A stretch of 18,621 bases of DNA from CAYLLN01 sp036496265 (GTDB lineage: Bacteria; Planctomycetota; Planctomycetia; Pirellulales; Pirellulaceae): the NCBI GenBank assembly GCA_036496265.1, contig DASXLL010000231.1, positions 1 through 18,621 on the forward strand, read 5' to 3'. The translations under genes were made by a program, and so were the position numbers. The notes below the pieces were generated by a model. That model was not told the origin of the DNA and did no database searches. It saw nothing but the letters and a program-made list of their open reading frames with translations. Shown here piece after piece: positions 5,102 through 12,041 of this stretch (within the stretch, counting starts at the first letter, position 1; each line of letters begins with the position of its first letter).

Positions 5102-6901
5102 ATGCGTTGGGCCGCTTGTTTTGGATTGCTGCTGTTCGGTCTTGTGTTGTTAGGTTGCGGCGATAGTGGTTCGCCGCCGGCCACGGCCAGCGCTGGTGGA
5201 GCGCCGCCGGTTCCTGGCGGACCGCCAGCGGGTCCGCCCGCTCCTGGTGGCGATGCGCCGCCGGCGAACCCTGGTGACACGCCTCCCGCGGCTGAACCGC
5301 CGCCCGTTGCCGAAACACCGCCGCCGCAAGAAGCGCCGCCCGCGACGTCAGCACCTGGCGGCGAAGGCGCGCAGCAGCCCGGTGATCCGAACAACGGTAA
5401 TCCGAACCCAGGTGATGATCCCAACGGCAATCCGGATGCTCCGCCGCGTCGTCCGCCGCCCCCGCGCTCTCCCAAGGAACAATCGTTCGCCGCATTCCGC
5501 ACGGGCAATGACATCGGCGGGATGAAACTGCTTAATTATCACTACGCCTTCGTTCCCGCTGCGAAACAAGAGCTCGCCGAAAAAATGAGTTGGTATCCGG
5601 GCCTGATGCGGCCGGCGCTCGCGCCGCGCATCGGCATCGGCATTCATGTTGTCGAGCAGCCTATCAATTTCAAAGGCGACCCGATGGCGATCGGCTCGAA
5701 ATCGCTGACGACCGTGGTCGATCAGATGCAACAGAGGCAAGCGAGTGACACTCAGATCGGCCACACGGCCCGCGCGAGCAAGTTCGGCCGCGGTATGCAC
5801 GGGGCGGTGCTCGACTATAGCGAGCGAGCCAAGGTTGATCAGACGCAGAATTGGCCGGGCGAGGTTCAAGTGAGTTATTACCTGGGTGATTTTGGCGAAT
5901 GGTTCATCGAGGCCTTACACGATCGCATGGAAACCGGTGAATACGGTCCCGTGCTCCAAGATTTGATGAAAAATGCGAGTCGCCCGCCCGCCCCGCGCCG
6001 CGATCCTAACGATCCGAATGCGCAGCCCGGCAGCGGTGCGCCCGACTACGCGGCTGCCTCGCCCGATGGTCAGTTCGGCGCCGGCAGCGGCGCACCGCCA
6101 TTTCCCGGTGGTGGTGCTGGCGGACGTGGCCGCGGCGGCCGCGGTGGTGCTGGCCGCGGAGGCGCCGGCGGCGGATTTCCGGGAGGCGGTCCTGGCGGCG
6201 GCCCCGGTGGGGGAGCTCCGGGCGGTGGCCGCGGCTTTGCTGGCGGTGGCCTTCCGGGAGCAGGCGCCGATGTCGGCGGCAAGAATCAGGCCAGCCGTTG
6301 GTCGGCCAAAGGTGATAGTAAAGACAATGTCGATCTTTCGTCCGTCAAGCAAATTAGCCCGTGTCTGCTGTGGCTGGGCAAGTTCAAAGAGGACGAGCGC
6401 GAAGATTTGACGAAGGTCGCTGAGGCGATGGACGTGGATATCCTGGCAGTTTTCGCGCTGACGCTGAAACAGGCCCGCACCGGCACCCTCATGAACAACA
6501 AGTCGGTTCTCCGACTCATCAACATGCGGACCGGCAAAGCGCTGGCCGAGTATTCGCCGGAGCCACTTGTTAATTACGATGTCGAGAAGTGGCGGCAAAA
6601 GGACGAAAAAGGGACCGATCCCGTCGAGCGCGAAGTTTTGAAAATGCTCGACGCGGTTGATAAGGTCCTGAAACCGACATCGCTGCCCGAAGCGGTCACG
6701 GCTGAGCGGGCTAAAAAGCGAATCGATGGTCTCGTCGCGGCGAAGCCGGATGATCCGCTGCCGGTGCTGGTCGAAGCTCGCTTTTACTTTGCGAAAGGGC
6801 TGCTCGGGCAAGATGACTTCGTCGAGACGGCCAAAACGCTGCTTGGCGAAGAAGGATTTGCGAAACTGGCCTCTCGCGCTAAAGCGCCGATTGATGAATA
6901 G
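5102..6901 (+). CDS. Pro/Gly-rich predicted lipoprotein, function unknown
   Basis: A 599-residue protein with a clear lipoprotein signal: hydrophobic residues 3-18, then LLGC with the lipidated cysteine at 19. A Pro/Gly-rich tether follows (21-125), then a first folded domain (about 126-293, from PKEQSFAAFRTGNDIGGMKL to VLQDLMKN). A second disordered linker (294-390) contains a run of GGRGRGG/GGGPGGG repeats (about 336-383). A second folded, mostly helical domain (about 398-599) includes VDILAVFALTLKQ and LRLINMRTGKALAEY. I do not recognise either folded domain. The plan is a lipid anchor with two domains on long flexible arms, suited to reaching through an envelope layer. It begins 176 bp from the divergent peptidase, and a small basic protein follows 53 bp downstream. 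Confidence 0.8.
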   Translation: MRWAACFGLLLFGLVLLGCGDSGSPPATASAGGAPPVPGGPPAGPPAPGGDAPPANPGDTPPAAEPPPVAETPPPQEAPPATSAPGGEGAQQPGDPNNGNPNPGDDPNGNPDAPPRRPPPPRSPKEQSFAAFRTGNDIGGMKLLNYHYAFVPAAKQELAEKMSWYPGLMRPALAPRIGIGIHVVEQPINFKGDPMAIGSKSLTTVVDQMQQRQASDTQIGHTARASKFGRGMHGAVLDYSERAKVDQTQNWPGEVQVSYYLGDFGEWFIEALHDRMETGEYGPVLQDLMKNASRPPAPRRDPNDPNAQPGSGAPDYAAASPDGQFGAGSGAPPFPGGGAGGRGRGGRGGAGRGGAGGGFPGGGPGGGPGGGAPGGGRGFAGGGLPGAGADVGGKNQASRWSAKGDSKDNVDLSSVKQISPCLLWLGKFKEDEREDLTKVAEAMDVDILAVFALTLKQARTGTLMNNKSVLRLINMRTGKALAEYSPEPLVNYDVEKWRQKDEKGTDPVEREVLKMLDAVDKVLKPTSLPEAVTAERAKKRIDGLVAAKPDDPLPVLVEARFYFAKGLLGQDDFVETAKTLLGEEGFAKLASRAKAPIDE

Positions 6902-6954
6902 CCGGGGCTGTTTCCTCAAAATTCGATAATCGTTTTTTCCACGGACGGAATGTC

Positions 6955-7215
6955 ATGGCAGAGTATTCGAAGTTTCAGCAAAAGGTCATCAAGCGTTACT
7001 ACGATAACCGCGACTCGATTGCCTTGCAGCGCGCACAAGAGTTGGTGACCGAGCTTTATTTGACGACGGGCAAGAAGCGCGAGAAGCATTGGGACAGTGT
7101 CGCGCTGCATCTCGGCAAGCTGGGCATCAAGCCGGATGTGATCGCTCATCTCCGCAAGGAGGATAAGCCGGAGAATGTCGCTACGCTGATTAAGAAGCTG
7201 ATCGATAAGGGTTAA
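6955..7215 (+). CDS. Small basic helical protein, function unknown
   Basis: An 86-residue protein with no signal peptide or membrane segment. It is rich in Lys and Arg and looks helical throughout (FQQKVIKRYYDNRD, LQRAQELVTELYLTTGKK, VATLIKKLIDKG). The ATG at 6955 follows GGACGGA by a few bases. It is probably cytoplasmic, and its composition would allow nucleic-acid or ribosome contact, but no known motif is seen. It follows the lipoprotein gene by 53 bp with no hairpin between them, so the two may share a transcript. It converges on the glycosylase gene with only 37 bp between the stops. Confidence 0.75.
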   Translation: MAEYSKFQQKVIKRYYDNRDSIALQRAQELVTELYLTTGKKREKHWDSVALHLGKLGIKPDVIAHLRKEDKPENVATLIKKLIDKG

Positions 7216-7252
7216 TCAGCGGTTTGGATTGGAAAATCGATCGAGACGTTCT

Positions 7253-7867
7253 TCATGCCTTGTTCTTGTGAGCCGCGGTTCGGCCGCTGACGAAGCGATT
7301 GCCGATTTCGAAAAAGCGCAAGAGACGCCGCTGAGCGGAACTAAGGCCAATTCGTCCGGAGCGGCCGAGGCGGAGTTTGCGATGGGCGGGCTCATCGTCA
7401 GCGGCAATCCATAATTCGCGGCCGGCAGTGAGGTCCCAACCGTCATAGGTGCGATCGATGGCCAGCGCTTCGCACAAGCGGGCCGGGCCGCGAGTCAGAT
7501 CGCGCACGATGTCGGTTCGCCGGCGCTCGTGCATCCATTCGAGGCCGACGAGGGGCTCAAGGGCGCGGATCAAGACGGCGCTGGGCGTGCCTGCGGGCTC
7601 GGTGACCGCGTTCAAGCACCAGCGGGAGTGGATCATATAGACGTAAGCGTGCCCCGGCGGACCGAACATCGATTTGTTGCGGTTGGTCTGGCCCCGGCTG
7701 GCATGACAAGCCGAATCGCGGGTGCTGAGATAGGCTTCGACCTCGACAATTCGACCGCCGCAGAGTCCGGCCGACGTCTGGCGCCATAAATTTTTGCCCA
7801 CAAGATCCCGTGCGACGACCGCCGGATCGCGGAGATAGAAGTCGCGAGTTAAAGCCGGCACAATCAT
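7253..7867 (-). CDS. mpg: DNA-3-methyladenine glycosylase (AAG/MPG family)
   Basis: A 204-residue enzyme of base excision repair that removes alkylated purines such as 3-methyladenine. By comparison with human AAG, the catalytic Glu is E44 in GGRIVEVEAYL, with Y46, H55 (DSACHASRG), Y77 (HAYVYMIH), N86 (CLNAV) and R101 (LIRALEPLVG) as base-pocket residues. GRIGLSSA near 171-178 is near the C-terminal end of the fold. The start is taken at the ATG at 7867. The upstream extension to 7909 reads through intergenic repeat-like sequence and would add 14 unlikely residues. At the DNA-intercalating position (Tyr162 of the human enzyme) this protein has H80, and the loop after it appears one residue shorter. 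It is divergent from the methionine aminopeptidase gene. Confidence 0.92.
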   Translation of the reverse strand: MIVPALTRDFYLRDPAVVARDLVGKNLWRQTSAGLCGGRIVEVEAYLSTRDSACHASRGQTNRNKSMFGPPGHAYVYMIHSRWCLNAVTEPAGTPSAVLIRALEPLVGLEWMHERRRTDIVRDLTRGPARLCEALAIDRTYDGWDLTAGRELWIAADDEPAHRKLRLGRSGRIGLSSAQRRLLRFFEIGNRFVSGRTAAHKNKA

Positions 7868-7903
7868 CTCAATTTGAACTCTGAAACGTGGAACTGTCCC
7901 TGG

Positions 7904-7924
7904 CACCACTCACCACTCGCCACA
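7904..7924. repeat. Heptamer repeat (CACCACT type), three units
   Basis: CACCACT, CACCACT and CGCCACA follow without gaps in the 127-bp region between the divergent glycosylase and aminopeptidase genes. The first two units are identical. The complementary word (AGTGGTG/GTGGT) is also frequent in the leader of the sigma factor gene at the left end. Confidence 0.6.
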
Positions 7925-7994
7925 TACCCTGTTATTATTGATTACTTCCAAAATCGAAACCGAAAACGCATCCGCCGCCTGAAAAAAGCCGCTC

Positions 7995-8804
7995 ATGCTC
8001 TATAACCGCCGCCGCTTATTACTCACCCCGCCCGAACGTCAAGCGATGCGCGAGTCGTGCCGCTTTAATGCTGAATTGATGGACCATGTGCGCGCGATGA
8101 TCGGCCCCGGAGTGATGACCGGGGCGATCGACAAGCTCGTCGAAACGTATACCCGCGACCACGGCCATGTGCCGGCGTCGTTGGGCTATCACGGGCAGGC
8201 CGGCGCGTTTCCGGCGAGTTGTTGCACGAGCGTCAACGATGTCATTTGCCACGGAATTCCCGGCGATTATGTCCTGAAGGAAGGCGACATCATCAACGTT
8301 GATCTGACGAGCATCGTCAATGGCTGGCACGGCGATTCGAGCGAGACATTCATTATTGGCGCACCCTCGGATCTCTCCCGTCGCGTCGTGCAGTGTGCGT
8401 TTGATTGCCTCTGGTTGGCAATCGACAATCTGAAGCCGAATTGCCGCGTCTCGGATATCGGCGATCCGATCGTTCGGCACGCAAAAAAACAAGGCTTCAC
8501 GGTCGTCGAGGAATATGTCGGCCACGGCGTGGGCCGCAATTTTCATCAGCCGCCGACAATTCCGCACGTGCCGACGGCTGAGTCGCGCCGGCAGCGGCTG
8601 GAGCCGGGGCTGGTGTTCACCGTTGAGCCGATGATCAACACGGGGGTGAAGGATTCGGTGCAGAGCAAGCGCGATGGGTGGACGGTCCGGACGAAAGATG
8701 GCGGGCTGTCGGCGCAGTTTGAACACACGGTGCTGATGACCGAGCATGGGCCGGAGCCGCTGACAGTTACGAAGAGCGGCCCGCAGCGGGGGCATAAGTT
8801 CTAA
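7995..8804 (+). CDS. map: Methionine aminopeptidase, type I
   Basis: A 269-residue metalloprotease that removes the initiator methionine from new proteins in the cytosol. All five metal ligands of the pita-bread fold are present: D103 (NVDLTS), D114 (HGDSSETF), H177 (GHGVGRNFH), E211 (FTVEPMI) and E243 (QFEHTVL). The catalytic histidines H86 (CHGIPGD) and H184 are also present. The short N-terminus with no zinc-finger extension fits type Ia. Compared with the E. coli enzyme there is an insertion of a few residues in the pocket loop (YHGQAGAFPASCCTS). The upstream gap is AT-rich with no strong Shine-Dalgarno before the ATG. It is not beside secY or ribosomal protein genes here, so a second copy elsewhere in the genome is possible. 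Confidence 0.95.
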   Translation: MLYNRRRLLLTPPERQAMRESCRFNAELMDHVRAMIGPGVMTGAIDKLVETYTRDHGHVPASLGYHGQAGAFPASCCTSVNDVICHGIPGDYVLKEGDIINVDLTSIVNGWHGDSSETFIIGAPSDLSRRVVQCAFDCLWLAIDNLKPNCRVSDIGDPIVRHAKKQGFTVVEEYVGHGVGRNFHQPPTIPHVPTAESRRQRLEPGLVFTVEPMINTGVKDSVQSKRDGWTVRTKDGGLSAQFEHTVLMTEHGPEPLTVTKSGPQRGHKF

Positions 8805-8847
8805 GTTGTGTGGGCGACATTTTAGCTAGCACGGCTGTCGTCCTTTC

Positions 8848-8862
8848 CGGCAAAATTTGCCG
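8848..8862. promoter_or_regulatory. Perfect palindrome CGGCAAA-A-TTTGCCG before the Cys-rich lipoprotein gene
   Basis: Two 7-base arms (8848-8854 and 8856-8862) meet at a single central A, 111 bases upstream of the ATG at 8974 and 43 bases after the aminopeptidase stop. The loop is too small for a good terminator hairpin, and a binding site is more natural. The rest of the 169-bp gap (8805-8973) shows no gene. Confidence 0.35.
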
Positions 8863-8973
8863 TCTATAGCGATTTTCTCGATTGGGCCAAGTTTGCGGGC
8901 CGATAGATAGGTGCGAGTCGTACGGCTTTGCGCCGCTGCGGCACCCCCTCGGTCTAGCAGATGGAATAGCGCC

Positions 8974-9966
8974 ATGATGGCCCGCTGGATTGGCTTCGCT
9001 TTGTTGTCGGCTTCGTTGTTTGGCAGCGGCTGCTGCTGCACGCCCTGTGGGCCGTGCGGACAGCCGACATGCTGCTTCTCGCTGCCGTGTATACCCAAGC
9101 CGATTGTTTGGGACGGCGGCTGCAATGATTGCGGCCCGAACTCATGCACGTCGTGCGCGGGCTACGGCAACCACGGCTGCCAGACGTGCGGCATCTTTGG
9201 TAACGGCGGTCTGTTTCCGGGGCTCGGCAGTTGCATGAGTTGCGGCAAAGGCTGCAGCGACATTTACATTCACGAATGGATTAGCGATCCGCCCGATTGC
9301 TGCGATCCGTGCGATCAGTGCCAGGGCCAATTTACCGGCCCGCATGGTTACTGCTGCCGCGGGCCGTTCCAGCGAATCTTGTCCGCCTTTCACTGCTACA
9401 AATACTGCCCCGCGCCATATTGCGGGCCGTGGAGGCCGATTTTCGGTCACTGCGGTTGTGGCGGCGGCTCTGGGGCCATGGGATGCTGCGATGCCGGACC
9501 GAGTTGCGGCTGCGGTGGTGTTGGCTGCTCGACGTGTGCGGGCGGCGGGCCGGCCGGCGGCGAAGTCTATTACGAAGGAGCGCCGGGTCAGGCTGTGCCG
9601 CGGCCCACACCCAGTACGCGAATTCAGCAGGGTGCGCCGACGCCCGGCGAAACGACAATTATTGAAGAGAGCGTGGAAGCGCCACGCATGAGGCCAGCAG
9701 TTGGCGGGCGTGTACAGAGCGTTCAACCGTCGCGCAACCAAGGGCAAATCAGTGGACGCTACTCGCCGCAAGAGATTCAGCAGATGCAGGTGGCTCAGAA
9801 ACAAGCTCAGCGGCAGCAGATTCAGACGGCGTCGCGGCAGCAAGTGGCGCAGCAGCCGCAGCGTTTGACCGCGGCTCAGGTTGCGGCTCGTCGCGCGGCT
9901 CTGCAAAAGCGGGCGGAAGCTGCTGAGGCAGAAGAGGATGTTCGCGGAGCGACGTATCAGCGATAA
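8974..9966 (+). CDS. Cys-rich predicted lipoprotein of planctomycete type
   Basis: A 330-residue protein. Residues 1-19 form a short signal sequence ending FGSGC, so C20 is the probable lipidated cysteine, although Gly at -3 is not ideal. Residues 20-190 contain 34 cysteines, many as CxxC, CC or CGC (CCCTPCGPCG, CNDCGPNSCTSC, CCDPCDQC), with the conserved-looking stretch YIHEWISDPPDCCDPC at 98-113. The C-terminal third is cysteine-free: a Pro/Gly linker (190-260), then a Gln/Ala-rich helix (about 264-322). The paired cysteines suggest a heavily disulphide-bonded or metal-binding outer domain on a helical stalk. The ATG at 8974 is chosen because the signal sequence begins there; the in-frame extension from 8911 adds nothing recognisable. 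Export is likely; the function is unknown. Confidence 0.82.
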   Translation: MMARWIGFALLSASLFGSGCCCTPCGPCGQPTCCFSLPCIPKPIVWDGGCNDCGPNSCTSCAGYGNHGCQTCGIFGNGGLFPGLGSCMSCGKGCSDIYIHEWISDPPDCCDPCDQCQGQFTGPHGYCCRGPFQRILSAFHCYKYCPAPYCGPWRPIFGHCGCGGGSGAMGCCDAGPSCGCGGVGCSTCAGGGPAGGEVYYEGAPGQAVPRPTPSTRIQQGAPTPGETTIIEESVEAPRMRPAVGGRVQSVQPSRNQGQISGRYSPQEIQQMQVAQKQAQRQQIQTASRQQVAQQPQRLTAAQVAARRAALQKRAEAAEAEEDVRGATYQR

Positions 9967-9988
9967 ATAGCGCCGGGCCGTAAAACAC

Positions 9989-10010
9989 GGAACGCCCCGG
10001 AGGGCGTTCC
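9989..10010. terminator. Hairpin with 9-bp stem after the Cys-rich gene
   Basis: GGAACGCCC (9989-9997) pairs perfectly with GGGCGTTCC (10002-10010) around CGGA, 22 bases after the stop. There is no T-run behind it on the plus strand. It forms a pair with the hairpin at 10025-10051 and may be half of a REP-like element. Confidence 0.55.
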
Positions 10011-10024
10011 CGACAGCGCATAAA

Positions 10025-10051
10025 AAACCGGAGGCATGATGCCTCCGGTTT
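10025..10051. terminator. Bidirectional terminator between convergent genes
   Basis: AAACCGGAGGCA (10025-10036) pairs perfectly with TGCCTCCGGTTT (10040-10051) around a TGA loop. A run of six As on the left (10022-10027) gives a U-tract for minus-strand transcripts from the GPIKP gene, and TTT plus a later TTTT on the right serve plus-strand transcripts. Confidence 0.85.
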
Positions 10052-10077
10052 CGCTTTTCGTACTTCGTTTAGTTGCG

Positions 10078-11115
10078 CTACCGCATCAGGCTGGCCACGG
10101 CTCCTAGTCCATCGCTCTCCGCGGCCGGCGGGGCGACGAGTTGCACTTTCGTGTTGCTCGCCGCATAGCCGTCGGCTTTGACGAGCACGATTTCGGCTGG
10201 CAGCGGCGAGTTGATCGCGAGTTGCGGCAAGGTGGCGGTCGCATGGTCGCCAGCCCATTCATCGACATGAACGCCGAGCGTCAACTGATCGACGACCAGC
10301 AGCACCTGGCCGCTGGCACCGAGATCTTTCGCGTTCAAAGTTACGGTTGAGCCGACCGGCACTTCCGGCAGCCTTTCGGCCGAGACGGTTGAAGCAACCT
10401 GGCTGGCAACCGGCTGAGCGGCTTCGACGACAGCGGTTGTCGCCGCAGCGGGAACAACAACGGTCTGGCTGCTATACATGGGCGGATAATAGCCGCCGCC
10501 GTAGTAAGCACCGCTGCCAATGACGGGAACGGCACCGAGGACAATGGGCGGCCACCAGGGCTTGTGATGATTGCCGCCGCCGGTGCCGGTTCCCGGCGGT
10601 TGAGTGGGACCGGTGGGTCCCGTCGGCAGTGGATTGACGGGGCCGACTACAGGACCGCCGCCGGGCCACTTGATCGGGCCAGGGCCAACCGGGGGCTTGG
10701 GCTTGCCGCCTGGACCGATCGGGCCAACGGGTCCAATCGGAGGTATCACCTGACCGACAATGGGCGGTTTGATGGGTCCGATTACGCCTCCGGGCGGCTT
10801 AATTGGGCCGATTGGACCACTCGTCTTGATGGGGCCGGAAATGATTGGACCGGTGGGCAGCGTCGGCTTGATGGGCGAGAGACCACCGGCCGGATTGCTA
10901 ACTTTGATGGGGCCGGCATTCGTAATCGGTGCGTGAAATGTTGCCTGTCGGACTGCGCTGCCACCGAAATTGCCGCCACTAAAATGATTGCCGCCGCCGA
11001 AGCCACCGCCGAAACCACCACCGCCGCCGCCATGATGAGCTGAGGCCGTGCCCGCGACCGCACCGAAAACGATAAAAACCGTCGCCGCCACCGAATTGAG
11101 CCAGAACCGTGACAT
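10078..11115 (-). CDS. Secreted GPIKP-repeat protein with C-terminal IPT/TIG-like domain
   Basis: A 345-residue exported protein. The signal peptide spans 1-26 (cleavage after GTASA), followed by a His/Gly-rich patch (27-52). A long Gly-Pro-Ile-Lys/Pro repeat region (67-175: SGPIKTSGPIGPIKPPGG and similar) should form an extended polyproline-like rod. A short aromatic stretch (184-215, KPWWPP and YYGGGYYPPMY) comes next. The last part (about 250-328, PVGSTVTLNAKDLG to SNTKVQLVAPP) reads as one beta-sandwich of the IPT/TIG kind, inferred from its strand pattern. A good ribosome site (GGAAGGGACGG) precedes the ATG. Likely a surface or wall protein with a rod and a terminal binding domain. It is divergent from the alpha/beta hydrolase gene. 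Confidence 0.8.
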   Translation of the reverse strand: MSRFWLNSVAATVFIVFGAVAGTASAHHGGGGGGFGGGFGGGNHFSGGNFGGSAVRQATFHAPITNAGPIKVSNPAGGLSPIKPTLPTGPIISGPIKTSGPIGPIKPPGGVIGPIKPPIVGQVIPPIGPVGPIGPGGKPKPPVGPGPIKWPGGGPVVGPVNPLPTGPTGPTQPPGTGTGGGNHHKPWWPPIVLGAVPVIGSGAYYGGGYYPPMYSSQTVVVPAAATTAVVEAAQPVASQVASTVSAERLPEVPVGSTVTLNAKDLGASGQVLLVVDQLTLGVHVDEWAGDHATATLPQLAINSPLPAEIVLVKADGYAASNTKVQLVAPPAAESDGLGAVASLMR

Positions 11116-11212
11116 CTTTTCCGTCCCTTCCTGTGATTGACTTGCACCGGGCGGCCAACTCAGCCGGCCTCTATTCAGCTCAGCGTCGATTCGGGAAAAA
11201 TGTTACAGGGGT

Positions 11213-11247
11213 GGGGCTCGGGGTTCGGGACTCGGGGTTCGGGACGA
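11213..11247. repeat. Heptamer repeat (GGGGTTC type), five units
   Basis: GGGGCTC, GGGGTTC, GGGACTC, GGGGTTC and GGGACGA run without gaps. A 14-bp unit, CTCGGGGTTCGGGA, is perfectly duplicated inside it (11217-11230 and 11231-11244). It sits in the 152-bp gap between the divergent GPIKP and hydrolase genes and ends about 20 bases before the hydrolase start. The reading frame that crosses it upstream of the ATG at 11268 is therefore not coding. Confidence 0.8.
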
Positions 11248-11267
11248 AAGGGCGGAAAGAGAGGATT

Positions 11268-12008
11268 ATGGGCACTTGGAGCGCAGAAACCGTTGGTGGC
11301 CATCCGTGCGATGTCTATTTGCCGCCGCAGCGGAATCAGCACGGCTATGTGGTGCTTTATCTCCATGGCGTGCATATGAACCGGTTGGACGATCAGCCGG
11401 CGTTTATGGAAGAATTCGACCGCCACGGCCTAGCCATCGTCGCGCCGCAGACGAAACGAAGCTGGTGGACCGACAAAATCTGCCGGGAGTTTGACTCCAA
11501 TATCTCAGCCCAGCGACATGTGATCGAGAACGTGCTGCCGTTCATTGAGTCGCGGTTGGGGGCCAAGCCACCAAGGATTGGCCTCCTTGGCACAAGCATG
11601 GGCGGCCAAGGAGCGCTGCGTCTGTCGTACAAATTTCCCAACCAATTCCCCGTCGCCGCCGCAATCTCACCGGCGATCGATTTTCATAAGCGGTTCAACG
11701 AAGGAGACGAGACGATTCCGCAGATGTATCGCGATCCGGAGGGGGCGCGGCAAGACACAGCGATTCTGCATATTCACCCACTTAATTGGCCGCGGCACCA
11801 GTTCTTTTGCTGCGACCCGGAGGACGAACGCTGGTGGGAAAGTGCCGAGCGGCTGCGAATGAAGCTGTATTCGCTGGGAATTCCGCACGAATGTGACTTG
11901 GAAACAACGGGCGGCGGCCACGGCTTTGAGTATTACAGCCGAATGGCCCCGCGAGCCATTGGTTATTTGGCCGCCAAGCTGGATGAAGAGCGCCGGCGGA
12001 TAGTGTGA
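11268..12008 (+). CDS. Alpha/beta hydrolase, esterase (PF00756-like)
   Basis: A 246-residue serine hydrolase without a signal peptide, so cytosolic. The nucleophile is S110 in LLGTSMGGQGAL, the GxSxGG elbow of the esterase D/feruloyl-esterase-like group. YLHG (32-34) would supply the oxyanion hole. H218 in GGGHGFEYY is the catalytic histidine, and D183 or D186 in CCDPEDERWW is the likely acid. The substrate cannot be told; acyl esters or small thioesters are usual for the family. The ATG at 11268 is chosen for its AGAGAGGA ribosome site; the longer reading from 11109 runs through the heptamer repeat. The GntR gene follows 94 bp downstream, and a relation to that operon is possible but not shown. 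Confidence 0.85.
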   Translation: MGTWSAETVGGHPCDVYLPPQRNQHGYVVLYLHGVHMNRLDDQPAFMEEFDRHGLAIVAPQTKRSWWTDKICREFDSNISAQRHVIENVLPFIESRLGAKPPRIGLLGTSMGGQGALRLSYKFPNQFPVAAAISPAIDFHKRFNEGDETIPQMYRDPEGARQDTAILHIHPLNWPRHQFFCCDPEDERWWESAERLRMKLYSLGIPHECDLETTGGGHGFEYYSRMAPRAIGYLAAKLDEERRRIV

Positions 12009-12022
12009 CTGTCAATTTGAAG

Positions 12023-12041
12023 ATTGTTGACAATCGACAAT
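12023..12041. promoter_or_regulatory. Candidate GntR operator with possible -35 box
   Basis: The stretch reads ATTGT-n9-ACAAT, with an inner TTGTTGACAA (12024-12033) of the GT-n-AC form bound by FadR/FCD-type GntR regulators. TTGACA at 12027-12032 could be a -35 box, though only a poor -10 (TAGGCT) follows. It is 62 bases before the GntR start, where an autoregulatory site is expected. The direct repeat GACAATC/GACAATT also fits the 7-bp periodicity seen in other gaps. Confidence 0.35.

Noticed and set aside
6100..6280. Gly-rich DNA (GGCGGTGGC words) considered as a repeat element
   Set aside because: It is in frame within the lipoprotein gene and is explained by the Gly-rich linker it encodes; the units are irregular.
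7868..7909. Upstream start for the DNA glycosylase
   Set aside because: The extra 14 codons lie in intergenic sequence that runs into the CACCACT array. The enzyme family starts close to the ATG at 7867.
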